A stretch of 64,000 bases of DNA, taken from the NCBI GenBank assembly GCA_037042915.1, contig CM073200.1:3220832-3284831 (forward strand), read 5' to 3'. Positions 48,879 through 60,944 of the stretch are shown here, piece after piece. Positions within the stretch are counted from its first letter, which is position 1; each line of letters starts with the position of its first letter. Source of the DNA: Auricularia sp. M13 (Eukaryota > Basidiomycota > Agaricomycetes > Auriculariales > Auriculariaceae). Made by a program: the position numbers and the translations under genes. A model generated the notes under the pieces. The model saw only the letters and a program-made list of their open reading frames with translations. It had not been told where the DNA came from and did not search any database.

Positions 48879-49562
48879 GATGGTTATACACCAAGGCACA
48901 GACGGCAATGAGCAGGGTGATGGAGAAAGCTCGGTTCGGCTCGCGGTCCGGGTACCGCGCGCAGTTGCCGTCTCGTCCTCAGTTGGAAGATTCAGAGAGG
49001 AACGACACAGCGACTCAGCGCATACCTCAGTGTCTCTACATTCAATAATTGGCACGGTTTTCATTTCGTACTGGTACTGTGGTCAACCTTAGTAGACCGC
49101 ACGACAACGTTGCGGTCAGATACCGCACACACCAACCGGTGTGCGCCTCCAGCAACGTTATCGCTACACAACAGCATAGACGAGGCGCACGATCACGTCG
49201 AGCCATTTTTAGATAGCATCTCGGCGTTGCTGGTGAGCTTCGCCGAAAAAAAATATGTGCGCAGCAGATTCCTGCTGTCTATACATGAGCAGCGCCGGGA
49301 ACGCTCGTTAGTCGTGATGGAATAGGTGAAAGAATGGCATGCACACCAGACTCAGATCTAGAGCGTAGACAGTCTTGACGAGGTGTAGTATCGTGTTTCG
49401 AGGCCTAGAAACTCGGACTCGACCAGGCATTTGGTTAGTTCCCTCGTTCCATGGTCGTAGTTCTGCTAGTGACAGGTTGAGATAGGGATGTCCGTCATGA
49501 ACCACAGCCAGTGGCGCAGGAGCAGGTACCCGCTGCTCAGTGGCAATCGTCAAGTTCGATCT
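48879..49562. other. Intergenic, 0.7 kb
   Basis: Between the Gfo/Idh/MocA start and the SET gene 3' end. Some of this may hold the last exons of the SET gene, for example a frame giving NLSLAELRPW near 49308-49553. Confidence 0.4.
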
Positions 49563-50826
49563 TTACGACCAGAGGCAGACGTTTTGTTTTATGCCGCCGG
49601 TCCTTTCGAGGACCGTGCGTTCTTCGAGCACGTATTGAAGGGCAAGACGGACGCTGCGTTCATATGGCGGTGTGGCCTACGAAGAATTAGACATGGCGAT
49701 GGAATAGCTGTAGTGACCAACATACCTCTAATAGCACCGCGAGCTGCGCGACGCTGTAGTCCATCGCGCACGACATGCCACTGCCATTTCCAGGTAAAAC
49801 AAAGCCGTAGCGCGCCAGCAGCTCGGCGTTGGAGAGGCCCGCGGGATCGTATGTATTATATATCTCGTCGCCGGCACGTATCGGCGCGGTGGTCACCATA
49901 TCGCACGTATCCTCGCCCGGCGCGTCCTCCTGCACGTCGGTGCGTGGGTGTGGACACTCGGACAGACTTCCACAGCTTGGACAGACATCGAAGTCCGACT
50001 GCAGCATGATGAGATGGGTTGCACAGCTAGAAAACGAAATTCGTACGTACTTGCATCTGGACGGTGTACGCGTTGGTGTGGTTGAACGCGTCCGCGATGG
50101 GCACCATCGACAGGCCGTGGTAGGCATCGACGACGAATGCGCGGGAAGACACGAGCGCGTATGCGTGAAGGTACTCGCTCTCGTCTGCCTGCTCCAGCCC
50201 GTCAAGATTTTGTACCACGTTCCGGAAATACGAACGCGCTGTCGCCTGCGAATGCGTAAGGAATTGAATCACGCGAAGTCTCAAAAGAGGTGGCAGACCA
50301 AAATGTTGCTCTCGCGGATGACGGAGAGCGCGGGCGTTCCCTCGAGCCAGCGTAAAGCCTCTGCATCCTCGACTGCGTCCCAGAGATGACCAATGCTGAG
50401 TGCTTCTGGCCCTGGCAGTGACTGCAAGTAACCAAAAAAGCGCGAGAGAAGTCCTTTTTGCCTTGTATGAGCTTTTATATCAGATTAGAAATGCTCACAA
50501 CACGAGTGCACTCACATTTCGACCAGGAGTGCAGCTGCGAGCGTGAACGCATCTGGCGAGGTATCGTTGCGCAATTCTGGGACAGAACTCGTCTTTGCAG
50601 AGAGTATAGCGCGCTTGGGTATAGTCACAACTACATAGACCGCCTGGTTAGAGAGTTGAAACGGACACAGGTGGCCAAACGCACGCGTGACTTCTGCTGG
50701 GATGTCGTTGCGGGCACGGACATATATCGAGCCAGTGTGGTCCTGGAGGACCTCCGCGCGTGGGTCTATGCGTATTCCGTTGTTCAAGCACCAGGAGAGC
50801 AAAGTGGGCACCGTCGTCCGTACCAT
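49563..50826 (-). CDS. SET-domain protein (lysine methyltransferase family)
   Basis: Residues include MVRTTVPTLLSWCLNNGIRI, VTIPKRAILSAKTSSVPELR, FFGYLQSLPGPEALSIGHLW, FVVDAYHGLSMVPIADAFNH (the NH substrate/cofactor motif), PIRAGDEIYNTYDPAGLSNA and ELLARYGFVLPGN (the terminal SET motif). This layout fits the RKM/SETD3/SETD6-type SET group, which methylate non-histone proteins such as ribosomal proteins. A GT..AG intron then joins AVLLE to ATPPYERSVRLALQYVLEER, and the frame ends NVCLWS with a stop at 49563. A further exon downstream is possible, so the C-terminus is uncertain. It starts 97 bases from the divergent APN2 gene. Confidence 0.8.
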
Positions 50827-50923
50827 CGAGCAGCACGCATGAGTGGCGCAAAGACAAGAGCGACGCGGTCGCCGGACTCAGCCGAACGCGTTTTGGCTTC
50901 TGCTTTCCTCGCCGCGCTCTGCA
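50827..50923. promoter_or_regulatory. Compact bidirectional promoter (SET gene / APN2)
   Basis: Only 97 bases separate the two divergent start codons. Whatever drives the genes must be shared or lie inside one of them. No clear TATA box is seen. Confidence 0.5.
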
Positions 50924-53119
50924 ATGCGCATTGTGACATGGAATATTGTGCGTTAATAACCTAAGCTCAGGATTAACGGCTCTAAATCAATTATTTTTCA
51001 TCAGAATGGAGTGCGCACGTTACCCAAGTATCATCCGTACGCTCGTCCTTACATGTGGCTTAAGAGCGCGTATTTACGACTGGTACTTTCAGATGGAACA
51101 CGCTCGGGTCCTGGAAAGCAATTTTGGACGAAATAGGCGCGTCCATTATATGTTTCCAAGGTCCGTTCCTCTGTATCAAGTCGCCGAGCATTCATCTCAT
51201 CGCCGAAACAGAAATGAAGACGACCCGCCAGCAACTGGACCGGGCCACAGCGCTCCCCGACGGCTACGACTCGTTCTTCTCATTCCCGCAGCAGAAAGGC
51301 GGCTACAGCGGCGTCGCAGTCTACACCAACCGCGCCGACGCAGTCCCGCTCAAGGCAGAGGAGGGCCTCTCCGCCCGTCTGCAACCCAGCAAGCCGCCGC
51401 TGAGTGCAGAGGAACGCATCTCGCGGACGTACCCCGACATTGACGATTTTGCCTCGGACCTCTGTCCCAACGACGACGGGAGCGTGCCGCAGGATGTGAT
51501 CGAGCTCGACGGCGAAGGCCGTGCCCTGGTGCTCGACTTTGGGCTCTTCGTGCTCGTCAACCTTTATTGCCCAGCGGAGACAAGCGACTCCCGTGTACCG
51601 TTCAAGGTACTCTAGTCCTAGCATCTCTGTTCACCGAAATGAACGGCAATTTCACAGGCGAACTTCCACCGTCTCCTCAGCGAGCGCTTGCGCATCCTGC
51701 GCCACGAAGGCCGCGAGATAATTGTCCTAGGCGACATTAACATTTGCTCGACAGCGCTCGACCACTGCGACTTTACGCTGCCCAGCACACACGCAACGTT
51801 CTACGAGCGCCCCATCCGCGTCTGGATGCGCGACCTGCTCGAGCCCGTGGGCCCTTTCGTCGATATCGTACGGCGCTTCCACCCCGGCCGCAAGGGCATG
51901 TACACCTGTCCGTCCATCGTCCCCGTTGCCGCTCCCTTCCCCTCATTGACCGCGCTGCAGGCTGGAACACCAAGATCAACGCGCGAGAGTCGAACTACGG
52001 CACGCGCATAGATTACATCCTCTGCACACGAGGACTTGTGCCCTGGATGAAAGGGGGTGACATTCAGCCTTTAGTCAAAGGCTCGGACCACTGCCCCGTC
52101 TACGTGGACCTCCACGATGAGATTACTGGCGAGGATGGCAACATCGTCAAGCTGCGCGACGCCATGCAGCAAACTCCCGAGCCTCGCCCACCGCCGAGGT
52201 TGGCGGCATGCTACTGGGATGCGTTTTCCAAACGGCAAACGTTACTCGGAAACTTCTTCGGCAAGGGCGCTGCTGCGAAGAAAGCTGCTGCTGCTGTGGT
52301 CACCACAACAGAGAGCGCTGCCGTTATCGATGTGGATGAGCTCCCTCCGTCGCAGACATCATCATCCTCGCCTTCGCAGCTATCGACGCCGTTACCATCG
52401 TCACAGCAATCTACCGTCACGGAGACCGACAGCGACGTCGTCGAGGTCGATGCACCCTCCACCTCTTCGTATTCACGGCCTCAACTACAGCCCAAACGGA
52501 CCAGCTCGCTGTCGTCCACGACGCCCAAGGCCAAGGCTAAACCCAAGCCCACCACAAAGAAATCCGGCCAAATGAAACTCTCCTCTTTCCTCAAGCAGGC
52601 ACCAGCTGCCTCGTCTTCCGCATCCTCCGCCTCGCCCGCGCCACACGACTCAGAGCAGATCGACGCCGACTACGAGTTCGCGCGGCTCCTCGCCGCATCC
52701 GAAGAGGCCTCGGCGCCCATCCCACGCACCTCGTCCACGGAATCCAAGAGCGCATGGTCTTCGCTCCTCGCGCCCGTGAAGCCGCCCTGCTGCGAGGTGC
52801 ACAACCAGCCCACGATCCGGCGCACCACGACGAAGCCCGGGCCGAACAAGGGCAAGGTGTTCTACATCTGCTCAATGTACGTCCCCACTGCTCCGTCTAT
52901 ATTGACGTTCTCACTCAACTCTCCGTGTGCTCTCGTAGGCCGCTGGGTCCGGGGTACGACGCGGGGCGGGGTAAGCGGCTGCGCGAGGAGGTCGACACGC
53001 GGTATAAATGCGACTACTTCAAGTGGGAGAGCGACGTCAAGCGCGAAGCACTGCGCAACGACGCGGCCAACGTCAACGGCTCAGCTGCGAAAGCAAAACG
53101 GCCGCGGTTGGATAGTTGA
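50924..53119 (+). CDS. APN2: AP endonuclease 2 (APN2)
   Basis: Base-excision-repair nuclease of the exonuclease III family. Exon 1 MRIVTWNI joins NGVRTLPKYHP, then WNTLGSWKAILDEIGASIIC and FQ|EMKTTRQQLDRA, reading correctly across three introns. Catalytic motifs: GDINICSTALDHCD, RESNYGTRIDYILCTRG and GSDHCPVYVDL. The long C-terminal region has a PCNA-binding PIP box (GQMKLSSFLKQA) and a zinc-finger GRF (CCEVHNQPTIRR, GPNKGKVFYICS, then YKCDYFKWES), the standard APN2 tail. Ends AKRPRLDS, a likely nuclear signal. The Glu of FQEMK is the metal-binding residue. Confidence 0.93.
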
Positions 53120-53407
53120 TAAGATATCGATGCTTCAATGTGAGGCTTCCCTGCTTTCGATGCTTGCTTTGGTGTGCTGTTTGTATCCATAGGTGTACTA
53201 TTATCGTCGCTACCCCGTACAATTTCAATCGCATCGTCCAATGATCGTCGCATCTGGGGAATCGCGATTTTGACAGAAATCTAGGAAGGTGTATTCTATT
53301 GCCTGTGGTATGATCTATCTACTATCGATACATGTCTAACACTCTCATTGCACTTGCACGAAACGATGAAGAGATACAGTATGTGGGTGCCGCCGTTAAA
53401 TATGTAT

Positions 53408-55176
53408 TCAAGCCTCCGTGGTCGACACGAGAACTCCATCGAGCTCCAGTTCGATGTCCCTCCAGACAACAATCTCGCGGCCGTGAATATGCTCCAAGAA
53501 GTCGCAAATAAGCTCCAAGGACACCACGGTGGCGACATGAGGACCCGGGAGGTCGTCATTAGCAGAATGGCACTCTTTGAGCGGTCGCGTCGTCGTCAGA
53601 CACAGTCGAGAGAGTCCGAGGCAGCACGACCGGCCAGAGGCTCGGTACTCGAGCAGACGTGTTCGTCCTTCCAGCAGCTGCGCGCCGCCGTGCCATATGC
53701 AAAGTGTCTCGAGCCCGCGTGGGAAACAGCCAGTACCGAAGAGCAGGTCGAGCTCGTGCGCAAGCATCCACTCGCCGAGTGTCAGACTCTTCAGCGTCCA
53801 CATAAACATCTTACAGAACAAAAACGAATCCGATGTGATGTACTGGCCCGCAGCACCATGAAACGTCTGCGCCATATCGCTGTAGTCGACGAACTGCAGA
53901 CAGCCGTCGAGCAGGGCGCACGCGCGGAGGCTGTCCGTGAACTTGACGCAGTGGCGCACAGTCGCGCGGGATGCGTTGCGGATGCGCAGGTCGCGGATGT
54001 GCTCGGCCTGGAGCACCCGGAGCGTCGTGATCATGCGGTCGGGCGTCCACAGGGCGGAGTGGCCCTCGTCGATCAAGAGATAGCTGAGCAAGGGCCGGTG
54101 GGAATTGCGAGCAGGAGAGCACGGTCTGAGAAGCGGAGGGTGCGAGAAGGGGGTGTTGATGCTGAGGGACGTGACTCGAGGCGCGACATCGCGTAACATG
54201 TCGAGGGAGGGGAAAGCAACGTCATTGACAGCGATGTTGTCCTCCCCAAGAAACGTGAGGCAGCTTAGCTGGCTTGCCGCCAGTCGCCATGAATCGGTGA
54301 GCGAGGAAAGAGCATGGAACGTTGAGAAGGAATCGAGCCGCGAGAGGATGTGGCGCCTCGACTCAAGGGAGTGGTAGCTAGCAGTTGATTCTAGCGTGCT
54401 CAAGGTCTGCGCGCAGGAGAGATTTGGGGGCCCCGAAGGCGCCTGGACGGACAAGAGCGGTTCCGGAGGAAATATCAGATGCATCGGGTCCAGAGGCGTT
54501 AAGGGCGACGGAGAATCTGGCTCAGTCGCGAAAGACGCGTCATCGATAGTGGAAAGGGGAAAGGGGTCACGGGGATCATGGTCGTGTTTTGCTGTCGATA
54601 TGGCGTTGAGACGTGGCCTCAAGGTTGATTGCGCTGAATAATGGACCCGTGGAGAAGGGAAATGGAGAGCTGCGGGCTGGTCGGTGGAGAATGAGGCGAG
54701 CTGGTGTGAATCATGGCGGAGGCCAGCCGAAAGTGTCTGAACGTCATCCAATGCCGCCGCCAGTTGCGTAGTTCTAGAGAGTCATTCAGCTACCACTACC
54801 GCACGGAGACGTAGACTTACTGGACAGGAGGATCCACATCATTTGTGCGGGTCTCATGAGGAAGGTACTGCTCGAGATCCTGAAGTCGTGCAGGTCGTCC
54901 TTCGATGTATGTAGATTGTCTTGCTGTAGCCTGTGGTAGAGGCCAATGTGATAAGAAGGCTGGCAGTACGCCTTCCGTGTTGAGAATGGTGTCGAACTTC
55001 TGAGTGTACGCGGAGACTTGTTCTGTGACGAGTTCCCTCATTCTGCGCTTGGTATAAGTAGGGCCGAGCAGCCGTGAACGAGTTGTAACTTACGCGGAGT
55101 CGCTGTGCCCAAGCTCCTTGACGAGGGGCTCGATGTGCGAAGAGAGTGTAACGCGGGGTGGAGGGGAGGAAGTCAT
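53408..55176 (-). CDS. Protein of unknown function
   Basis: Three exons: MTSSPPPRVTLSSHIEPLVK then ELGHSDSA|MRELVTEQVSAYTQKFDTIL, then DPPVQ|TTQLAAALDDVQTLSAG (both junctions GT..AG and in frame). The product is about 550 residues. The N-terminal 90 residues look helical; the middle is Ser/Pro-rich; the C-terminal half has leucine-rich segments (LRDVAPRVTSLSINTP, LLSYLLIDEGHSALW, RVLQAEHIRDLRIRNASRAT, LETLCIWHGGAQLLEG, VVSLELICDFLEHIHG) like those of fungal F-box/LRR proteins, but no F-box is seen. I cannot name the family. Divergent from kinase-like copy B. Confidence 0.6.
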
Positions 55177-55544
55177 TGGGTTTAGGAGTTTATGGATCGA
55201 ACATTCATACCGCGCTCGATTGAGGACGTGTTTCCGCCGCTGCCCGTGTTCACGAGCGGCAAGCATTGTGTTCCCGAAAGTTGCGTCTGAGGAAGACTAC
55301 ATCACTCCCGAGGCTGTCAGCCGTCCACCACCAGCTTGGAAGGACGATATTCTTTGGAGAACACGATACCAACGGAGCTGGCAGGAATTTGGATCTATGG
55401 TTGCTCTGCGTCAAGCTTCAGGCACAGCACGGGTGCAGCAAGCAGCGAGCAAAAGGAACATTGGAGCGTCACAGCGGCGGCTGGCAAGGGGTGAGTTGTT
55501 TAGATTTGTTTGTCTAGCTCTTCGTCTTCAAGTTGCGCTGCCCA

Positions 55545-57037
55545 ATGAATCAACCTCTACACTGGCCGCCTCCTCCTTACGAATGGCACATTCTGAGGGC
55601 GAGCAACTCGTCCGAAGAATGGCGCCTGCAATGGCAGCACTATGAGCCCTTGCTTGCTTCTTGCGGATATACTGTCACATGGGCCGACTTCAGTATTCTC
55701 CCAGACGAGTGCCCTCGCGGCTTCCTCCTCCCGCCCGCCGCAGATCCCTTTTTTCCCAGTCCAGATGAATCTTTCGTCGCATTTCCCATGGCACGCCCGT
55801 TATTCACGTCCACCAACCATGTACGTCGTGACCAATGCGTGCATTCAAAGCCGCTGATGACAACGTAGCCGCTCGTACACGTCGCCAACGACGCAAAAGA
55901 GCGTCCAGTCGCGATTAAAGCTATGCTAAAGAGTAGTGATGAGTATGCCATAATGAAATACCTGAGGAATTTGAGGCTGGTGGCTCCTGACCCTGCCGAC
56001 CACACCATTCCCATACTCGACACGATCGAAGTCGATGAGACAGCCTTCGTCGTAATGCCAAAATGGGGGGAATCAGTAGTCTGCTTCTGGACTCTGGTGG
56101 ACGTTCTGGATCACTTTGAGGAATGCTTGCAGGTAGCCCTCCCGCTCAATGTGTTTTGACGCATACTGATCTATTACAGGGACTGGTCTTCATGCATGAG
56201 CATCGCATCGCGCATTTGGTGCGTATCCTTTTTAGACTTACCGCTATATTCATCCGTGAATAGGATATTTATATGTGGAACATCCTCATGAATTACGATG
56301 GACCGCCGAGGTTCAAGTTCGCACCAGGTCCCTTCCGCTCTCTGTTCAACGCCCGTTATGCCTTCATCGACTTTGGACAGTCTAAGCAGTTCCCGAGGGA
56401 CATGGATCTATCTCTGTGCATGGCTACAAGCAACGTCGCGGGAGTCCACGCTCCGGAGCAATCCGCGGAGGCGATCCCTTTCAACCCCTTCAACGCCGAC
56501 GTGAGCTTTCAACGAGTTAATGCCAAACGCTAAGCGGATATCTAGGTGTATCAACTCGGCAGAGCATTCATCGACTATCTGAAAGAAGATGAGGTCCGCC
56601 GAATGCCGCAGAGCCTGTTTGGAGTCGCTGATACTAATTCGTCCAGGAATTCACGAACATCTCAGAACTTGTGAATTTGCACATACCCGAGCTTTCACGG
56701 CTCATGGAAGATATGACCTCACAAGCCCCTGAACTCCGTCCGTCTGCCGAACATGCATTGCAGACTCTGCGTGCCGTCCGGTCACATATCTCTTCCGACG
56801 TTCTCTGTCACCACGTCGAACCGAAAGAGGGGGTAGATCAGAACGGGGACTACGAGGTGTGTGTTGATCCCTACTCGATGATGAATGCTCCTGATCCCCC
56901 TCCAGTTCGAAGATCAGTCTATCCGAATCGTAGTCCCACGAAACGAGGGCCATGATGCTCGTAATTGCCTGCCTACTCCTGGCGATGGAGTGCCTTCGCG
57001 AACTCAAAGTGAGTCCATAGGTGTTAATAATGTGTAA
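55545..57037 (+). CDS. Fungal kinase-like protein, copy B (diverged paralogue)
   Basis: Same architecture as copies A and C: MNQPLHWPPPPYEWHILRAS, PVAIKAMLKSSDEYAIMKYL, AFVVMPKWGESV, HRIAHL|DIYMWNILMNYDGP, FIDFGQSKQFPRD, HAPEQSAEA, VYQLGRAFIDYLKEDE, then EFTNISELVNLHIPELSRLM. Introns occur at the same places. The last intron joins DYE to FEDQSIRIVVPRNEGHDARN, and the protein ends GVNNV. Overall identity to A and C is perhaps 65-70 percent by eye. It is outside the inverted duplication and in the same direction as copy C, 0.5 kb upstream of the transposon. Catalytic Lys, Asp, Asn and DFG remain. Confidence 0.78.
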
Positions 57038-57517
57038 GAACGATACCCAGCAGCAGGAGCTTCTTGTTTGTCGAAAGCTCCCGAGTCAAATATATTCGCC
57101 GTGACTTGACGAGTTTTTTTCTCCGTCAAAGCCCCTGAATTTTCGAAGCGCGTTATGTGACGATGACATTCCCCGGGGCGGGTGGAATCTTCAACTTCAA
57201 GTTGTTCTGCAACCGGAAAACTGAACCGCTTGGGAGGTTGGGATTCTCTAGAGAAAGGTGACGGAGCTGTCCTGCGATCAGAATCCGTGGGTGCTGGATG
57301 CCACGCAGCTTCAAGAACAGCAGACCGGGCAGCACACGGTGTGTTCTTGCAAAGGCGGCACCGCCGGTAGGAATAGCATCGGTAGGTAAGAAGTAACAAA
57401 TTTCTGTCACATTCGATGTTCCGAAAAGTCATGCGTTTACCTATTCCCGGAAGAGTTGGACGACTCGAGATCAGGGCCGCCGTCGGTTCCGATTTAGTCA
57501 TTTACGGCAGATGCAAT
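57038..57517. other. Intergenic between copies B and the right arm
   Basis: About 480 bases. A minus-strand frame reading LKLRGIQHPRILIAGQLRHL and LPSGSVFRLQNNLKL is open, but I recognise no family. No gene is supported. Confidence 0.35.
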
Positions 57518-57542
57518 GTTTGGGTTCGTTTGTCTGCTCTTT

Positions 57543-58342
57543 TATGGCGGGCGGATGTGGACAAAAGTGCGTCAAACAAGCTGACATCTCGTTTATCCTT
57601 CACATCTATTCCCGCATCATTCCTGCATGATTCCCGCATGATTCCCGCATCTAAGGTTACTTGATATCCTTTATTTCTTCCTTAATCCTGCAGCCATCCC
57701 GCATCCACATCCCGCACCGATCCCGCAGTTGTCCTGTAGTACTTGTACTGATTTTGCACTGCTCTGTTCCCTGTAGATGTCATACTCCAGATTGATAGGG
57801 CCACTGTTCATGCCGGGCCATGCAGGTGTATCCATTAGAGAAAAACCCACAGAAGACCAGTCTCCTCGGAGACTTTAAGCATTGCACATCTGGTGGCAGT
57901 GCCATTCGTGCCAGTTTTCAGACAGTTCCGTCTTTTTCTGGCATGGTTGGCACTGCCACCATCCTTGATCTCTCTCTGCCATGCGGGAAGGCTGCAGGAG
58001 AAGTGTTTGCTCAACTTGAGCCATGTCTTGCACCTTGTGGGAACAATGCAGGAAGATCACAGCGATCATACAGGATGCATGCGGGATTGTGGCAGTGATC
58101 ATCCCGCATGATCTGGTAGAATCCCGCACACTTCCTGCATACTTCCTGCATGATTCCTGCAGTCTTCCCGCACATATACTGCATGATTACCGCATACAAT
58201 CAGAAAAGGTGCAGGAAGTATGCAGGAATCATGCGGGAATAGTGCGGAATCATGAGGGAATTATGCGGGAATTATGAGGGAATTATGCGGGAACGCGAAG
58301 GGGAATGGAATTGCTACCTTTTGTCCACATCCGCCCGCCATA
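57543..58342. mobile_element. Non-autonomous DNA transposon (MITE-like), 800 bp
   Basis: Ends TATGGCGGGCGGATGTGG and its reverse complement, continuing through ACAAAAG, form terminal inverted repeats of about 25 bases. Flanking CTCTTT at 57537-57542 and 58343-58348 is a 6-bp target duplication; the left arm shows the empty site with a single CTCTTT. Subterminal regions are packed with short repeats of the ATTCCCGCAT / ATTCCTGCAT type, mainly direct near the left end (57600-57655) and reversed as ATGCGGGAAT near the right end (58225-58290), as expected of transposase-binding arrays. No transposase frame is present. It sits 11 bases upstream of the copy C ATG. Confidence 0.88.
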
Positions 58343-58353
58343 CTCTTTGCTCA

Positions 58354-59858
58354 ATGAAGCAACCACTACACTGGCCGCCGCCGCCCTACGAATGGCCCGC
58401 TTTGAGGATGAACGACTCACCCGATGCTCCCGAAAAATGGCGCCTGCAATGGCAACATTACGAGCCCCTACTGGCCTCGTGCGGATATACGGTCACATGG
58501 GCGGACTTTGAGTTTGGCATCCACCCAGATCTAGACGAATGTCCCCGCGGCTTCCACCTCCCACCCGCTGCAGACCCATTTTTTCCAAAACCAAACGAAA
58601 GCTTTGTTGCCTTCCCGATAACGCGCCCGTCGTCTACTTCCATAAGCCATGTACGCGCTCAACGTGCGTAGTGTATGCTACTGACAAGAGTCTAGCCACT
58701 TGTGCGCGTTGCCAACGACGTACAGGAACGTCCAGTCGCGATAAAAGCCATGCTCATTAGCAGTGACGAGTATGCTATCTTGAAATATTTGCGGAATCTG
58801 AGGCTGGTGGCTCCCGACCCTGCCGACCACACCATCCCTATCCTCGACGTGATCGAAGTCGATACGACAGCTTTCGTCGTTATGCCCAAATGGAGCGACT
58901 CTGTGGTGCCATTCTGGACGCTGGGAGACGTGCTAGATCACTTCGAGGCATGCCTAGAGGTACTGCCTGTTTCCCGGCTGGCGCAGAAAATACTCATCGC
59001 CTCCAGGGATTAGTTTTCTACCATGAGCATCGCATAGCGCATTTGGTACGCGACTATCCCCGTCTCTTCACCCAACTTACACCATGGCCAGGATATCTAC
59101 ATGTGGAATATCGTGATGAATTTCGAAGGACATACCCGCTTCAAATGGGACCCAGGCCCTTTCCGCTCCCTGTTCAACGCGCGCTATGCCTATGTCGACT
59201 TTGGGCAATCCAAGCAGTTCCCGAAGGAGATGGAGCTGTCTTCGTGTCTGGCTGCAGGCAATGTCGCAGCAACTCTGGCGCCGGAGCAACTAGAGGACAC
59301 AGCTTTCAACCCCTTCAGCGTTGATGTGAGATATTGCGCGGGCCCAGGAAGAATACTGATTCACATGATCTAGGTCTACCAACTCGGAAGAACTTTTATT
59401 GATTACCTGACAGAGGACGAAGTACGTGAAATCACCCTGAGTCGATGTTGAGGTTGAATGAGAACCGGCCAGCCATTCACCAATATCTGGGAACTTGTTG
59501 ACCTGCATATGCCATCACTTTCACCGCTCATGGAAGAGATGAGCTCGGAAGACCCTGCGCTGCGTCCGACCGCCGAGCAAGCGCTGCAGGCCTTACTAGC
59601 CATCCGCTCCGAGACTCCCTCTCACGTGCTTAGTCTTCATGCCGAGTTGAAGGAAGGAGTAAAGCAACCCGGTATCATGGTGGTGGGTATTGTTCATCGA
59701 CCATCATGTGATTTCAACTGAGCACCATCCAGTTTGAAGACGGCGGCGTGCGAATCGTATTTCCACCAGTTGGACAGGAGGGCGACCGTCCAGATCAAGC
59801 TGATAGTGTTGAGAATGCTCTTCCAGTATGTGTCGAAGACAAGGTGACGAGTGAATAG
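58354..59858 (+). CDS. Fungal kinase-like protein, copy C (in right arm)
   Basis: Starts MKQPLHWPPPPYEWPALRMN, 11 bases after the transposon. Same order as copy A: VPLVRVANDVQERPVAIKAM, EYAILKYLRNLRLVAPDPAD, AFVVMPKWSDSVVPFWTLGD, HRIAHL|DIYMWNIVMNFEGH, YVDFGQSKQFPKEMEL, LAPEQLE, PFTNIWELVDLHMPSLSPLM and the last exon FEDGGVRIVFPPVGQEG. The 3' half is nearly identical to copy A; the 5' half, with a small indel (DAPEKW; FGIHPDLDECPRG), resembles copy B more (LRNLRLVAP, QHYEPLLASCGYTVTW). No disruption is evident. The transposon occupies the position of the 5' leader, so promoter use may differ from copy A. Confidence 0.78.
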
Positions 59859-60179
59859 GCTAGAGCCGTGCAATGAATCGTATTCGTTGGGGATATTTGA
59901 CGACACTGTACAACGCAGCCCGGAGACGGAGGCAGCCGCCCCGTTGTCGTACTGGGCATGGTGTGCAAAGAATGCTCCGCTGGTCATGTCCTTAAAGCAG
60001 TCACGACGACACTGCGGGAAAAACCGGCTGCGACTTGCTGGCGTGGTTATCTCGCACATATGGCAGTCAGAGTGTCTATCGGAAGACCTGGTATTCGGCA
60101 GGTGCCAATTGTTCCCGATGCACGACTGTATTTGCAAAGTGAGTGTCCTCGCGCACTGCATAGGACATCGCGGGCGTGT

Positions 60180-60944
60180 TTACAAGTCCGGATTGAGATC
60201 AAGATCGAAGTCAAAGTCTTGCAGTTGTGGTCTATGGTCGTGACCAAATCCGTTCCGAAGAGGCGCATGAGGCTGAGGGGGGAGCGCCTTCTCGGGCGAC
60301 GGAGCTGCAAGACATTCAGCACGGTACACCAGACGGAATGCGTGACCAGATGCTTACGCCGACCAACAGAATGAGTCTCGCCGAGCACCCCTAGCGGCTC
60401 TTCTGCGTTCAGCCTTCCGCGGCGCATCTTTTCCTCGTTCGGGAACGGTGGGAAGAACAGCGGCGGTGGGGGTGCAGCGCTGTCCGGTAGCGAGACACCC
60501 GGCGGTGCGGAGGTGAATGCGCTCAGCGTTTGGGCGTACGCGAGCAGCTCCGGGTACGGTATGGCCGCTGCTACCGTCAACATACTGATAGACATACTGT
60601 CACAGGAGCGAACCTTCTTTGGCCTTGTCGATCGCAGCAAGCCGCTCATCCGCGTCGTCCAGAATGTCATCGAGTTCGCGCTTGCCCTCGCCCAGCGCAG
60701 CGCAGACAGAGCGAAGTGAGTCGTCCAGGCCGCTGATTTCCGCAACAAGAGCCTCGATGCGCCTTTGGCGGCGCTGATGTGCACGCGCGAGGTGCAGGGC
60801 GCTGGCGAGCTCCATGTCGGCCTGGAGGATGGCTTCTGCCGACGGCGCCGGGGGCGGCTTGTTCGTAGGCGGGCCCATAGAGTGGAAGAGCTGCATTATG
60901 AGTCGCTCCAGCTGCTCAATAGGTTGAACGAGTGTTGCGTTCAT
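60180..60944 (-). CDS. MED4: Mediator complex subunit 4 (right copy)
   Basis: Second complete Med4 gene, equal in length to the left copy (765 bases with introns), same exons and ending DFDFDLDLNPDL. Only a few base differences are seen, for example within the first intron (acgttga against catactg/atgttga side). An upstream ATG at 60968 would add MPPAPPRT because of a 2-base indel relative to the left copy. Shared sequence extends only 56 bases upstream of the ATG, so each copy has its own promoter. Head-to-head with the first alpha/beta hydrolase. Confidence 0.9.
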
